NCBI GenBank assembly: GCA_016794125.1
Contig: JAEUKT010000001.1
Location: 248,001-312,000 of the forward strand
DNA from: Alphaproteobacteria bacterium
Lineage (GTDB): Bacteria > Pseudomonadota > Alphaproteobacteria > Micavibrionales > UBA2020
Reading direction: 5' to 3'
DNA length: 64,000 bases
A program made the position numbers and the translations under genes. Positions 50,826 through 60,694 of the stretch are shown in pieces. The stretch's first letter is position 1, and each line of letters opens with the position of its first letter. The notes below the pieces were generated by a model. It searched no databases, was not told the DNA's origin, and worked only from the letters and a program-made list of their open reading frames with translations.

Positions 50826-50927
50826 CGACACACCTTCATTGTTTGATTTGCCCGCATTCTGCAACGGTTATCGGATTATGTCAATACCCGCTAAACCGCT
50901 GAAAAACAGCAGGATTATCAAACAAAA

Positions 50928-52409
50928 TTAAAGGAACGCGACCTCGGTAAAGCTGCGGAGCTTGCGGCTGTGCAGGCGGCCCGCCCCCATCGCGCGGATT
51001 TTTTCCATCGTCAGCACGCCGATCTTCAAGTGCTGGTCAACGCGTTCGCGATAGAAAGTGTCCGCCATGCCGGGCAGTTTCAGCTGGCCGTGCAGCGGTT
51101 TATCCGACACGCAAAGCAACGTGCCATAGGGTACGCGGAAACGGAAACCGTTCGTGCAGATAGTCGCGGATTCCATGTCGAGCGCGACGGCGCGCGACTG
51201 GCTGAGCTGCTGCACCGGAACCTTTTGTTCCCACAATTCCCAGTTACGGTCGGACACAGTCGCAACCGTGCCGGTGCGCATGATTTTTTTAAGGTCATAG
51301 CCCTTGAAGCCGGTGACATCCGCCACCGCCTGTTCCAGCGCCACCTGCACCTCCGACAGCGCCGGAATGGGAACCCAGGGCGGCACCGCGTTATCAAGGA
51401 CGCCGTCAAAGCGCACATAACCGTGCGACAGCACGTAATCGCCCAGCTTCTGCGAATTGCGCAGGCCCGCGCAATGGCCGAGCATCAGCCATGTATGCGA
51501 CCGCAGCACAGCCACGTGGTCGGTAATCGTTTTCGCGTTCGACGGGCCGACGCCGATGTTAATCAGCGTAATGCCCGTGCCGTCTTTGCGTTTCAAATGA
51601 TATGCGGGCATCTGCGGCAGGCGCGGCGGTTTTTTGCCGTCATCGACTTTTTCGGCGGGCAGGTTGGCGTTCTGCGTGATCATGTTGCCGGGTTCGACGA
51701 AGGCGGTGTATTGGTCCTGCCCCGCCGTTTCGCCGTCTTCGTTCTTCGCCATCAGCGCATGGCAGTCGCGGATGAATTCGTCGACATAGAACTGGTAGTT
51801 GGTAAACAGCACGAATTTCTGGAAGTGTTCCGCCGATGTGCCGGTGTAGTGTTTCAAACGCTGCAGGCTCAGATCGACGCGCGGCGCGGTGAACAGCGCA
51901 AGCGGCCCGGGTTCGCCCGCTTTTACCTCGTGCCTGCCGTTCGGGATTTCGTCATCCATGCTGGCAAGGTCGGGCTGGTCGAACAGCAGCGGCAGATGCG
52001 CGATATGGTCGGGCGTCAGGTCGCGTTCAAGGTGGAATTTGTCGCCCAGCGCGAAATGCAGCGGGATCGGCTGCTCGCTCACGCCGACAATCAATTCCGC
52101 CTGCGGGTGGTTGGTCAGCAGCAGCGTGAATTGCTCAAGGTAGTAATTGCGGTACAAATCGGGCCGCGTCAGCGTCGTGGAATACGTGCCGGGATGCGAG
52201 ATAAAGCCGTAGGACAAACGGTTATCGACCGACGGCCCCTTGGTCGTGCTGATCATCACATAGGGGTAATTCGCGCGGACGCGGCTTTCCATTTCCTGCC
52301 CCTGCGCATACTGGTCGAATGCGTGGCGCAGGTAATTGACGTTGGCCTGGTAGATTTCATTGACCCAGTTCAGCGCCTTTTCAGGATCGCGGAAGCCCTT
52401 GGTCGTCAT
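50928..52409 (-). CDS. amn: AMP nucleosidase
   Basis: The start MTTKGFRD at 52409 is used; the frame extends back to a TTG at 52454 within ftsY. The 493-residue protein has the N-terminal Amn domain (FRDPEKALNWVNEIY, then SYGFISHPGTYSTTLTRPDLY) and a C-terminal phosphorylase-like domain with NIGVGPSNAKTITDH, LMLGHCAGLR, and MESATICTNGFRFRVPYGTLLCVSDKPLHGQ (in parts). It splits AMP to adenine and ribose 5-phosphate, regulating adenylate levels. It is the last gene of the dapF-mtaB-ftsY side. Confidence 0.93.
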   Translation of the reverse strand: MTTKGFRDPEKALNWVNEIYQANVNYLRHAFDQYAQGQEMESRVRANYPYVMISTTKGPSVDNRLSYGFISHPGTYSTTLTRPDLYRNYYLEQFTLLLTNHPQAELIVGVSEQPIPLHFALGDKFHLERDLTPDHIAHLPLLFDQPDLASMDDEIPNGRHEVKAGEPGPLALFTAPRVDLSLQRLKHYTGTSAEHFQKFVLFTNYQFYVDEFIRDCHALMAKNEDGETAGQDQYTAFVEPGNMITQNANLPAEKVDDGKKPPRLPQMPAYHLKRKDGTGITLINIGVGPSNAKTITDHVAVLRSHTWLMLGHCAGLRNSQKLGDYVLSHGYVRFDGVLDNAVPPWVPIPALSEVQVALEQAVADVTGFKGYDLKKIMRTGTVATVSDRNWELWEQKVPVQQLSQSRAVALDMESATICTNGFRFRVPYGTLLCVSDKPLHGQLKLPGMADTFYRERVDQHLKIGVLTMEKIRAMGAGRLHSRKLRSFTEVAFL

Positions 52410-52437
52410 CAGGCCGTCGCGGATGGGAGATGGTCCT

Positions 52438-53433
52438 TTAATTCCGGTGAGCAATTTCGTCTAACCCCGTTAATCCAGCGGCATAGTCTTCGGCCACGAA
52501 CGGCCGCAGATCATCCATGCCCTCCCCTATACCTATAGCATGAACTGGTAAACCAAACCTTTCAACAAGCGACACCAGCACCCCGCCCTTGGCCGTTCCG
52601 TCCAGTTTCGTGACGATCAGCCCAGTTATGTTAACCATCTGCTTGAATTGCTCCAGCTGGCTATGGGCGTTCTGGCCGACAGTCGCGTCCAGCACCAGCA
52701 GCGTCGCATGGGGCGCGTCGGGGTTTTTCTTCTGGATGATGCGCATGATCTTGGCGAGTTCTTCCATCAGGTTGGTCTTGTTCTGCAAGCGGCCTGCGGT
52801 GTCGATCATCAGTACATCGACGTCTTCGGCCATCGCGCGGTCCATCGCTTCGAACACCAGCGCGGCGGCATCCGCGCCCTCTTCCTTCGATACGATGGGC
52901 GCCTTGATACGGTCGGCCCAGACTTTCAGCTGCTCGACAGCGGCGGCGCGGAAGGTGTCGCCCGCCGCCAGCATCACCTTGCGGCCTTCGTTTTTAAACT
53001 GCGCGCCCAGTTTGCCGATGGTGGTCGTCTTGCCCGTGCCGTTCACGCCGACAACGAGGATGACATAGGGTTTTGCGTATTTGTCGAACAGGTTCTTTTC
53101 GGCGGGTGCCAGAATCTTTTCAATCTCCTCGCTCAGCGCCTTGCGGATTTCTTCGGGGCTGACTTCCTTGCCGAAGCGTTCCTTGGAAATGCCCGCCACC
53201 AGTTTCGCGGCAGTCGCGGGGCCAAGATCGGCGGAGATCAGCAATTCCTCCAGCTCCTCCAGCGTCTGCGCATCCAGCTTCTTGGTCGTGAAAATTTCCG
53301 TCACGCCTTTAGTGATTTTTTCCGACGATTGCGACAGCTGTTCCTTCAGCCGCGTGAACCAGCCCTTCTTGGAACGCTCCGCATCCATCGGCTTCGCGAC
53401 GGTCGTGTCTTTTTTCTTGAGGAACCAGATCAT
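52438..53433 (-). CDS. ftsY: Signal recognition particle receptor FtsY
   Basis: The start MIWFLKKK at 53433 matches the family N-terminus. The 331-residue protein is the membrane-associated GTPase that receives SRP-ribosome complexes. It has the helical N domain (SADLGPATAAKLVAGI) and the NG domain with GVNGTGKTT (129-137), the I-box region with AGDTFRAAAVEQLKVW, DTAGRLQNK and GLIVTKLDGTAKGG. There is no long acidic A domain, as is common in alphaproteobacteria. It is downstream of mtaB and dapF, with an extra AT-rich gene inserted between mtaB and ftsY. Confidence 0.95.
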   Translation of the reverse strand: MIWFLKKKDTTVAKPMDAERSKKGWFTRLKEQLSQSSEKITKGVTEIFTTKKLDAQTLEELEELLISADLGPATAAKLVAGISKERFGKEVSPEEIRKALSEEIEKILAPAEKNLFDKYAKPYVILVVGVNGTGKTTTIGKLGAQFKNEGRKVMLAAGDTFRAAAVEQLKVWADRIKAPIVSKEEGADAAALVFEAMDRAMAEDVDVLMIDTAGRLQNKTNLMEELAKIMRIIQKKNPDAPHATLLVLDATVGQNAHSQLEQFKQMVNITGLIVTKLDGTAKGGVLVSLVERFGLPVHAIGIGEGMDDLRPFVAEDYAAGLTGLDEIAHRN

Positions 53434-53507
53434 GCTTTTACTCTTGTCAACAGAAGTGGAGGATAGATTCACTGCAGGACTTTGTCACGCCCTAACACCT
53501 AGGCGCG

Positions 53508-53828
53508 CTATTTCCCGTCTATGAACTTAGGTTCTTCCAGCATTTTAAGGTCTTTGGGATCAATTTTTTGAAGCTTCTTACTGATACCAAAGTCGGGGTC
53601 ACGGGAAGGATACACGCATTGGCAGCTCGTAAAGATTAAAACAAAAATCGCTACAGCGACAAAGATGAACGCCCAGCTCGATGGATTTCTTAAACGAAGC
53701 TTGAATTCTTTTTTGGCCACCTTACAACTAAGACGAACAATACCAACCCAGATTGCAACACCTACAGACGACATGAGGATATTAGAACCCCACCATTCAA
53801 TGAGCGCCCAAAGATATTTGCTATCCAC
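53508..53828 (-). CDS. AT-rich small membrane protein between mtaB and ftsY
   Basis: This 106-residue protein has two spans (about 15-34 and 50-70; SSVGVAIWVGIVRL, SWAFIFVAVAIFVLIFTSC), a Cys-containing loop (TSCQCVYPSRDPDFG) and a charged end. Its composition is AT-rich, unlike mtaB and ftsY on each side, and no family is recognised. Its location interrupts the otherwise conserved dapF-mtaB-ftsY order. Confidence 0.6.
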   Translation of the reverse strand: MDSKYLWALIEWWGSNILMSSVGVAIWVGIVRLSCKVAKKEFKLRLRNPSSWAFIFVAVAIFVLIFTSCQCVYPSRDPDFGISKKLQKIDPKDLKMLEEPKFIDGK

Positions 53829-53852
53829 AGATCATTCTTTCGAGAAAAAATT

Positions 53853-55178
53853 TTATACTACGTCGCCCAGCAGCACGCCATCTTGGATTGAATTCAGCTT
53901 CACCTTCAGCAACGTCCCCGCTTTGACATCGGTGTCAAACGCGACTTCGCTGAAATATTCCGTGCGGCCTTTATTACCCTTTTCGGCCAGCACAGGCAAG
54001 GTTTTGCCGATCAGCGTGGCGAGGTGTTTATCGACCTGCACGGCCCCCGCTTCGCGCAGGATTTTCGCGCGGGCCTTGCGGATATCGCCCGGCACCTGCG
54101 GCATGCGTGCGGCGGGCGTGCCGGGGCGCGGGCTGTAGGGGAAGACGTGCAGGAAGGTCAGGTCGCATTCTGTGACCGCCTTCAGCGTATTGTCAAACAT
54201 CTCGTCCGTTTCGGTCGGGAACCCCGCGATGATATCCGCGCCAAAGACAATGTCAGGACGCAACGAACGCGCCTTGTCGCAAATCTCCATCAAATGATGA
54301 CGCAGGTGGCGGCGCTTCATGCGTTTCAGCACCATGTCGTCGCCCGCCTGCATCGAGATATGCAAGTGCGGCATAAAACGCGGTTCATCGGCGATGATCT
54401 GCCACAGGTCGTCATCAATCTCAACCGGATCAAGCGAGGACAGGCGCAGGCGCGGCAGTTCCGGCACGAGCGCAAGCAAGCGGCGGATCATTTGCCCCAA
54501 ACGCGGCTGGCCGGGCAAGTCGGGGCCGTAGGATGTAATATCAACGCCCGTCAAAACAACTTCATGATATCCGCCCGCGACGAGTTTTTTCACCTGCTCG
54601 ACAATCTCGCCCATCGGCACGGAACGCGAATTGCCGCGACCGAAAGGGATGATGCAGAAAGTGCAGCGGTGGTCGCAGCCATTCTGCACCTGCACGAAGG
54701 CACGCGCATGAGATTCAAAACCCGAAATCATATGGCGCGCGGTTTCCTTGACCGACATGATGTCGTTCACCACCACGCGCTCGGTTGCCGGCTGCGCCCA
54801 GGTTTCGGCTTTCAGCTTCAGGTCGTTGCCGATCACTTGGTTCACTTCCGGCATATCGGCATAGGATTTCGGGTTCACCTGCGCGCCGCAGCCCGTCACG
54901 ATGATTTTCGCATCCGGGTTTTCGCGCCGCGCGCGGCGGATCGCCTGCCGCGCCTGACGTTCGGCTTCGGATGTCACGGCGCAGGTGTTGACGATGATCG
55001 CGTCGTTCAGCCCCGCCTTGGCCGCGTGTTCCTTCATGACTTCGGATTCATATATATTCAGGCGGCAGCCGAATGTGACCACGCGCGGACCATTCCCCGC
55101 CTGACGCGCCAGCTGCGTCTCGGCATCGGGCAGTTCGATCACCTGCTCTTTATGGTCAATACTGTCATGCGGTGTCAT
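53853..55178 (-). CDS. mtaB: tRNA (t6A37) methylthiotransferase MtaB
   Basis: This 441-residue radical-SAM methylthiotransferase converts t6A37 to ms2t6A37 in tRNA decoding ANN codons. The N-terminal UPF0004 cluster cysteines are in TFGCRLN, VNTCAVTSEA and VTGCGAQ. The radical SAM CxxxCxxC is in NGCDHRCTFCIIPFGRG, followed by GGYHEVVLTGVDITSYG, and the TRAM-type tail ends TLLKVKLNSIQDGVLLG. Its start overlaps dapF's stop by 4 bases, so translation is coupled. Confidence 0.95.
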   Translation of the reverse strand: MTPHDSIDHKEQVIELPDAETQLARQAGNGPRVVTFGCRLNIYESEVMKEHAAKAGLNDAIIVNTCAVTSEAERQARQAIRRARRENPDAKIIVTGCGAQVNPKSYADMPEVNQVIGNDLKLKAETWAQPATERVVVNDIMSVKETARHMISGFESHARAFVQVQNGCDHRCTFCIIPFGRGNSRSVPMGEIVEQVKKLVAGGYHEVVLTGVDITSYGPDLPGQPRLGQMIRRLLALVPELPRLRLSSLDPVEIDDDLWQIIADEPRFMPHLHISMQAGDDMVLKRMKRRHLRHHLMEICDKARSLRPDIVFGADIIAGFPTETDEMFDNTLKAVTECDLTFLHVFPYSPRPGTPAARMPQVPGDIRKARAKILREAGAVQVDKHLATLIGKTLPVLAEKGNKGRTEYFSEVAFDTDVKAGTLLKVKLNSIQDGVLLGDVV

Positions 55179-55996
55179 AGCTCGACTTCACCCCGATACA
55201 CTTCCGCAACCGCGCCGGTCATGATGACGTGGTTGTCGCTTTCGCGCCATTCAATATCCAGATTACCGCCGTCCAGCACAACTGTTACCTTGCGATCGGT
55301 CAGGCCTTTGCGGACGCCCGCCACGGCAACCGCGCAGGCACCGGTGCCGCAGGCGCGGGTGATGCCCGCCCCGCGTTCCCAGACGCGCATCCGGATTTTG
55401 GAGCGGCTGAGGACGTTGGCGACCTCGACATTTGTTTTTTCCGGAAAAATCGGATCTTCCTCCACGCGTGGTCCCATTTTCTCCAGCGGGAAATCATCGA
55501 CGTTTTTCTGCATGAAAAACACCGCATGCGGGTTGCCGACATTCACGGCGACCGCGCGATCCAGCAAACTCTCTTCCACCGGCACGGAAATGGTATCTTC
55601 CTCGCGCTTTAGGGGTATCTGCTGCCATCCAAGGTTAACATTGCCCATATCGACCGAGACGGCATCGCCCATCATGACAGCTTCCAGCTTCGCGGCCTTG
55701 GTTTCCAGCGTCACTTTTTGCTTTTTTGTTTCATCAATCAACAGCTTGCCGATGCATCTTGTGGCGTTGCCACAGGCGCCGACTTCCGTGCCGTCGTTGT
55801 TGTAGATACGCAGGAACGCATCCGTGCCGGGGCTGCGCGGCGGGTCGATAATCACCATCTGGTCGAACCCGATTCCGGTGCGGCGGTCGCCGATTTTAAT
55901 GATGGTTTCCGGCAGGATAGACAGCGCAGCCGATCTTCCGTCGAAGATCGCGAAGTCATTGCCGAGGCCGTGCATTTTGACGAATTTATTTTTCAT
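55175..55996 (-). CDS. dapF: Diaminopimelate epimerase
   Basis: This 273-residue enzyme interconverts LL- and meso-diaminopimelate for lysine and peptidoglycan synthesis. The start MKNKFVKMHGLGNDF fits the family; the frame also opens six codons earlier. The two catalytic cysteines are in EVGACGNATRC and TRACGTGACA, and GIGFDQMVIID and MGNVNLGWQQIP are conserved. It is the first gene of the dapF-mtaB-(small ORF)-ftsY-amn run. Confidence 0.96.
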   Translation of the reverse strand: MKNKFVKMHGLGNDFAIFDGRSAALSILPETIIKIGDRRTGIGFDQMVIIDPPRSPGTDAFLRIYNNDGTEVGACGNATRCIGKLLIDETKKQKVTLETKAAKLEAVMMGDAVSVDMGNVNLGWQQIPLKREEDTISVPVEESLLDRAVAVNVGNPHAVFFMQKNVDDFPLEKMGPRVEEDPIFPEKTNVEVANVLSRSKIRMRVWERGAGITRACGTGACAVAVAGVRKGLTDRKVTVVLDGGNLDIEWRESDNHVIMTGAVAEVYRGEVEL

Positions 55997-56187
55997 AGCA
56001 GTGATATATTCCATTTTCGTTTCTTATACAAGATTTTAAGCCTCTTTGCTCACCTAAAACCTTGAAAATAATCCCATTTAACTGCACATAACGCCGGAAG
56101 CAATATTGCATTTCTCTCGATTAAGAGCATATAATCTCCGCAGATTCTTACATATAAAAAGAAACGACCGAATGCGAAGGAACACCT

Positions 56188-57171
56188 ATGTCCAATAAAG
56201 TAATCACTTTTCTGGTGGTGCTGTTTGCCGTTACGGGCCTCATCATCTACGTTGCGAAAACGACATCAGTTGTAAAAACCGACGCCCCGCAGGCGCAAGA
56301 AGCGGCTGTCACCCCCGCACCCGCCAGCGACAAACCCGCAGAAACGCCCGCCGCAAGTGCGGAACCGGCAAAGACCGAAACCGCCAAAACCGAAGAAACC
56401 GAACACAGCGCCGACAACGTCCTGACCGACGACGCCCCGCTGTCGGGCGACCATGAAGCGGTCGAAGCGGCAAAGGCCGAAGATACGGCGGAGAAAAAAG
56501 CTCCCGCATCCCTCACCCCTGAGTCCTTCCCCGCCCTGCCCGCCACCCCCGCGACAGGCGGCAGCACCGTGACCGGTTCGGAAGGCGGCAGCAGCCTGCT
56601 CGCCCCGTCCGCCGCGATGGACATTGATATGGATAACGCCCTCGCCGAACGCTCGCTGGGCGATGTCGATGCACCCGTAACCGTCATTGAATATGCGTCG
56701 ATGACCTGCCCCCATTGCGCGCGTTTCCACAACGATATCCTGCCCGTGGTCAAGCAGCGCCTGATCGACACCGGCAAACTGCGCCTGATCTTCCGCGACT
56801 ACCCGCTCGACACCCATGCGCTGAAGGCGGCGATGATGGCGCGCTGCACCGACCGTTCGCGCTATTTCCAGCTGGTGGAGGTGATCTTCAAGCAGCAAAG
56901 CAACTGGATCAAGGGAACCGACCCGCTGGTCGGCCTGAAACAGCTGGGCGCGCTGGCCGGCATGGAACCCGCCTTTATCGACACTTGCGTTGCCAACCCG
57001 CAGCTGCAGCAGTTCCTGCTGTCCGGCATGCAGGAAGGCCAGCAGAAATACAAGATCAAGGCGACCCCGACTTTCGTCTTCAATAACGGCGCCGAACAGA
57101 TGGAAGGCGACAAAAACCCCGAGGATTTCGATGCGATCGTCGAAAAACTCCTCAAAAAGAAGGGTAACTAA
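56188..57171 (+). CDS. DsbA-like thioredoxin-fold protein with long Ala/Glu-rich linker
   Basis: GAAGGAAC precedes the ATG. The 327-residue protein has an N-terminal membrane anchor (residues 4-24, ITFLVVLFAVTGLIIYV). About 125 residues of Ala-, Glu-, Pro- and Thr-rich linker follow, then a DsbA/thioredoxin_4 domain with active-site CPHC (C174-C177) in SMTCPHCARFHND and cis-Pro in IKATPTFVFNNG. It probably oxidises or handles disulfides in the periplasm. It lies 5 bases before smc, an arrangement common in alphaproteobacteria. Confidence 0.9.
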   Translation: MSNKVITFLVVLFAVTGLIIYVAKTTSVVKTDAPQAQEAAVTPAPASDKPAETPAASAEPAKTETAKTEETEHSADNVLTDDAPLSGDHEAVEAAKAEDTAEKKAPASLTPESFPALPATPATGGSTVTGSEGGSSLLAPSAAMDIDMDNALAERSLGDVDAPVTVIEYASMTCPHCARFHNDILPVVKQRLIDTGKLRLIFRDYPLDTHALKAAMMARCTDRSRYFQLVEVIFKQQSNWIKGTDPLVGLKQLGALAGMEPAFIDTCVANPQLQQFLLSGMQEGQQKYKIKATPTFVFNNGAEQMEGDKNPEDFDAIVEKLLKKKGN

Positions 57172-57176
57172 TCCAG

Positions 57177-60100
57177 ATGGTACAGTTCAAGAAACTCCGC
57201 CTCACCGGCTTTAAATCCTTCGTCGAAACGACCGAATTCGATATCGGCGCAGGCCTGACCGGCATCGTCGGCCCCAACGGCTGCGGCAAGTCGAACATCA
57301 TGGAAGCGCTCCGCTGGGCGATGGGCGAAAACTCGCCCAAACGCATGCGCTCCACCGGCATGGAAGATGTCATCTTCAACGGCACCGAAGGCCGCCCGCC
57401 CCGCAACACAGCGGAAGTGACCCTGTACCTCGACAACCGCGACCGCACCGCGCCCGCGGAAATCAACGACAGCGACGAACTCGAAGTCTCGCGCAAGATC
57501 GAGCGCGATGTGGGTTCCACCTACAAGGTCAACGGCAAGGTCGTGCGCATGCGCGACGTGCAGCTGCTGTTCGCCGACAGCTCCATCGGTTCGCACTCCC
57601 CCGCGCTGGTGTCGCAGGGCCGCGTCGCCGACATGATCAACGCGAAACCCACCCAGCGCCGCATGGTGCTGGAGGAAGCCGCCGGCATTTCCGGGCTGCA
57701 CGCCCGCCGCCACGAAGCGGAACTGAAACTGAAGGCCGCCGAAACCAACCTGCTCCGCGTCGAAGACGTGCTGGGCGCGATGAACGTGCAGCTGGAAGGC
57801 CTGAAGAAACAGGCGCGCCAGGCGTCGCGTTACCGCAACCTGTCCGGACACATCCAGCAGGCCGAAGGCTCGCTGCTGTTCCTGAAATTTAACGAAAGCC
57901 AGACCGCCGTGACGGCCGCGCTGGCCGCGTTCGAGGAAGCGGAAAACCAGGTGCGCGACCGCATGCTGGTCGTGACCGAACTGACCACGAAACAGACCGA
58001 AGCCGCCGCATCCCTGCCGCAACTGCGCCAGAGCGAAGCGGAAGCCGCAGCCGCGCTGCAACGCCTGAAACTCGCTTATGGCGGGCTGGAAAGCGAAGAA
58101 CGCCAGGTGCAGGAAGAACGCACGAAATCGGAAAGCCTGATCGCGCAGTTCAGCGCCGATGTCGCGCATGAAAACCTGCAAAGCGCCGAAGCGACCGAAA
58201 CCGTCGCACGCCTGACCGAAGAAAACGCGAAACTGGAATCCGAAGCGGAAAACCAGTCCGGCCGCGAAGAAACCGCGCGCATCGCGAAGGAAGAAGCGCA
58301 AGCCACGGTCGAAAAGATCGAAAACGAACTGACCGTCCTGACCGAAGAAGTCGCATCGCAAGATGCACAACGTCATTCTGTCGAACGCCAGATCAACGAT
58401 CTGGAACGCCGCCTGACGCAGCTGCAACAGCGCAAAGAGCAGCTGGAAAAGATGCATAACGACCTGATCGCCGCGACCCCTGCGCGCGCCGAAATGGACG
58501 ATATCCAGCTGCAGATCATCACGGCGGAGCAGACCTATGCTTCCGCGACCACCGCGCTCGATACCGCTGAATCCGAACGCGCCGCAGCCGATGCGCGCGC
58601 ACAGGAAACCAACGAAGCCCTGCAAACCGTGCAGCGCCTGTTCTCCCAACTGACGGCGGAGGCCGAAGCCCTGCGCCGCATCCTGCGCAACCAGCAGGAA
58701 GGCTTCCAGCCGGTCATCGACCTGCTGAATGTCGATGCGGGTCTGGAGAAAGCGCTTGCCGTTGCGCTGGGCGACGACCTGCAGGCAGCGCTTGACGGCG
58801 ACGCGCCCATCTTCTGGCGCGAACTGCCCGAATACGCGACCGTTCCCGCACTGCCCGGCACAGCAAAACCGCTGACGCAATATGTGCGCGGCCCGCATGC
58901 GCTGTCGCGCATCCTGTCGCAGATCGGCATCGTCGATACCGCCGAAGAAGCAGAAGGCCTGATGGCCGACCTGCAACCCGGCCAATGCCTTGTCACGCTC
59001 GACGGCGGTGCATGGCGCTGGGACGGCCTGACCGTTTCGGCCGATGCCGAAAACGCGGCCGCTATCCGCCTTGAACAGAAAAACCGCCTTGCCGACCTCG
59101 ATGCGCAAATCCTGACCGTGCAGGTGCAGGTCGATGACGCGCGCGCCGCAGCCGATGCCGCGAAACAGGCACGCCATGCGGCCGCCGATGCCGTTGGTGC
59201 CGCCCGCCAGCATTCGCGCCAGTCGGAAGAACAGCTGAACGGCCTGCGTCGCCGCCACTCTGTGCTGACCAACCAGCTGTCCGAAGTGACGGCGAAACTG
59301 GCCGGCCTTGCAAGCTCCATCGAAAACGCCGCGCAGGAAATCGACGTTGTTTCCACGCAAGCGACGGAAGCACGCGAAGCCCACGCCGCCCTGCCCGACA
59401 CGGCAGAGGCACGCGAACGCGTCGCGTCGCTGAAAGTGACGCTGGGTGAGAACCGCCAGATGCTCGCCGACAGCCAGGCCGCGCATTCGGAAATCCGCCG
59501 CGAAGGTGAAAACCGCAGCCGCCGCATTTCCCAAATTGCGAACGACATCACCAGCTGGAACGGCCGCATCGAACGCGTCGCCCTTCGCCTGCTGGAGCTG
59601 GAAGACCGCATCGCGCAGGCGCAGGAAGTGCTCGACCGCCTGGCCGAACGCCCCGCGCAGATCGAAGCGGAAAAACAGAGCCTGATGTCGCATATCGCTG
59701 AAGCCGAAGCGAAGCGTCAGGAAGCGGCAGACATCCTGATTTCGTCGGAAACCAACGCCAACGACCTCTCCCGCGAACTCCGCGCGGTTGAATCGGCGCT
59801 GTCAGACGCGAAGGAAGCCCGCGCGATGGCGCAGGCGAGCGTCAACACCACCCAGCACACCGCGACCGGCATCGAAGCGACCATCTTCGAAAAATTCAAC
59901 TGCACGCCGGAAGAACTGGTTGCCAAGCTGGAACTCGTCGTCGCCGATCTCGGCGAAATCGGCAGCTGGCAAGGCAAGCTGGAACGCCTGTTGCGCGAAC
60001 GCGACAACATGGGCCCCGTCAACCTGCGCGCCGAAGTGGAATCGCAGGAAATTTCCGACAAGATGGGCGGCATGTCGGCAGAGCGCGACGACCTTGTCGC

Positions 60101-60638
60101 GGCCATCGAAAAGCTGCGCGAAGGCATCAACGGCCTGAACAAGGAGGCGCGCACGCGCCTGCTGGCGGCATTCGATGTCGTCAACGGCCACTTCCAGAAG
60201 CTGTTCACCCGCCTGTTCAACGGCGGCGCGGCTTACCTGAAGCTGGTCGAGGCGGATGACCCCCTTGAATCCGGCCTTGAAATCTATGCGCAGCCCCCGG
60301 GCAAGAAAAACGCGATCCTGTCGCTGCTGTCGGGCGGCGAGCAGACGCTGACATCCATCGCGCTGATCTTCGCGATGTTCCTCACCAACCCCGCACCCAT
60401 CTGCGTGCTGGACGAGGTTGACGCTCCGCTGGACGAAAGCAACGTCGATCGTTACTGCACGCTGCTGGAAGACCTGGTGAAGGAATGCGCGACCCGCTTT
60501 GTCGTCATCACCCACCATCGCATGACCATGGCCCGCATGGACCGCCTCTACGGCGTCACCATGTCGGAACGCGGCGTGTCGCAGCTGGTATCGGTCGACC
60601 TGAAGCAGCACGAACTGGCGCTGGGCGAAGCGGCCTAA
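57177..60638 (+). CDS. smc: Chromosome segregation protein SMC
   Basis: This 1153-residue SMC has the N-terminal Walker A in GIVGPNGCGKSN and RRMVLEEAAGISGLHARR. Two long coiled coils (about 170-500 and 660-990, with heptad-like Glu/Ala/Lys/Gln) are separated by a hinge. The C-terminal signature LSGGEQTLTSIALIFAMF is followed by Walker B ICVLDEVDAPLDESN. It forms a dimeric ring that compacts and segregates the chromosome with ScpA and ScpB, which are not in the window. A strong terminator follows. Confidence 0.97.
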   Translation: MVQFKKLRLTGFKSFVETTEFDIGAGLTGIVGPNGCGKSNIMEALRWAMGENSPKRMRSTGMEDVIFNGTEGRPPRNTAEVTLYLDNRDRTAPAEINDSDELEVSRKIERDVGSTYKVNGKVVRMRDVQLLFADSSIGSHSPALVSQGRVADMINAKPTQRRMVLEEAAGISGLHARRHEAELKLKAAETNLLRVEDVLGAMNVQLEGLKKQARQASRYRNLSGHIQQAEGSLLFLKFNESQTAVTAALAAFEEAENQVRDRMLVVTELTTKQTEAAASLPQLRQSEAEAAAALQRLKLAYGGLESEERQVQEERTKSESLIAQFSADVAHENLQSAEATETVARLTEENAKLESEAENQSGREETARIAKEEAQATVEKIENELTVLTEEVASQDAQRHSVERQINDLERRLTQLQQRKEQLEKMHNDLIAATPARAEMDDIQLQIITAEQTYASATTALDTAESERAAADARAQETNEALQTVQRLFSQLTAEAEALRRILRNQQEGFQPVIDLLNVDAGLEKALAVALGDDLQAALDGDAPIFWRELPEYATVPALPGTAKPLTQYVRGPHALSRILSQIGIVDTAEEAEGLMADLQPGQCLVTLDGGAWRWDGLTVSADAENAAAIRLEQKNRLADLDAQILTVQVQVDDARAAADAAKQARHAAADAVGAARQHSRQSEEQLNGLRRRHSVLTNQLSEVTAKLAGLASSIENAAQEIDVVSTQATEAREAHAALPDTAEARERVASLKVTLGENRQMLADSQAAHSEIRREGENRSRRISQIANDITSWNGRIERVALRLLELEDRIAQAQEVLDRLAERPAQIEAEKQSLMSHIAEAEAKRQEAADILISSETNANDLSRELRAVESALSDAKEARAMAQASVNTTQHTATGIEATIFEKFNCTPEELVAKLELVVADLGEIGSWQGKLERLLRERDNMGPVNLRAEVESQEISDKMGGMSAERDDLVAAIEKLREGINGLNKEARTRLLAAFDVVNGHFQKLFTRLFNGGAAYLKLVEADDPLESGLEIYAQPPGKKNAILSLLSGGEQTLTSIALIFAMFLTNPAPICVLDEVDAPLDESNVDRYCTLLEDLVKECATRFVVITHHRMTMARMDRLYGVTMSERGVSQLVSVDLKQHELALGEAA

Positions 60639-60657
60639 TAAGCCAGCCCGCGAATAT

Positions 60658-60694
60658 AAAAACGCCGCAGGAAAAAAATCCTGCGGCGTTTTTG
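60658..60694 (+). terminator. Terminator after smc
   Basis: AAAAACGCCGCAGGA (60658-60672) pairs perfectly with TCCTGCGGCGTTTTT (60679-60693). It ends the dsbA-like/smc transcript 19 bases after the smc stop codon. Confidence 0.95.

Noticed and set aside
57168-59693. An 841-codon open frame on the minus strand inside smc
   Set aside because: It mirrors smc codon bias in a GC-rich gene; it has no domain, its amino acid composition is Arg/Gly/Phe-rich and artificial, and smc on the plus strand is certain.
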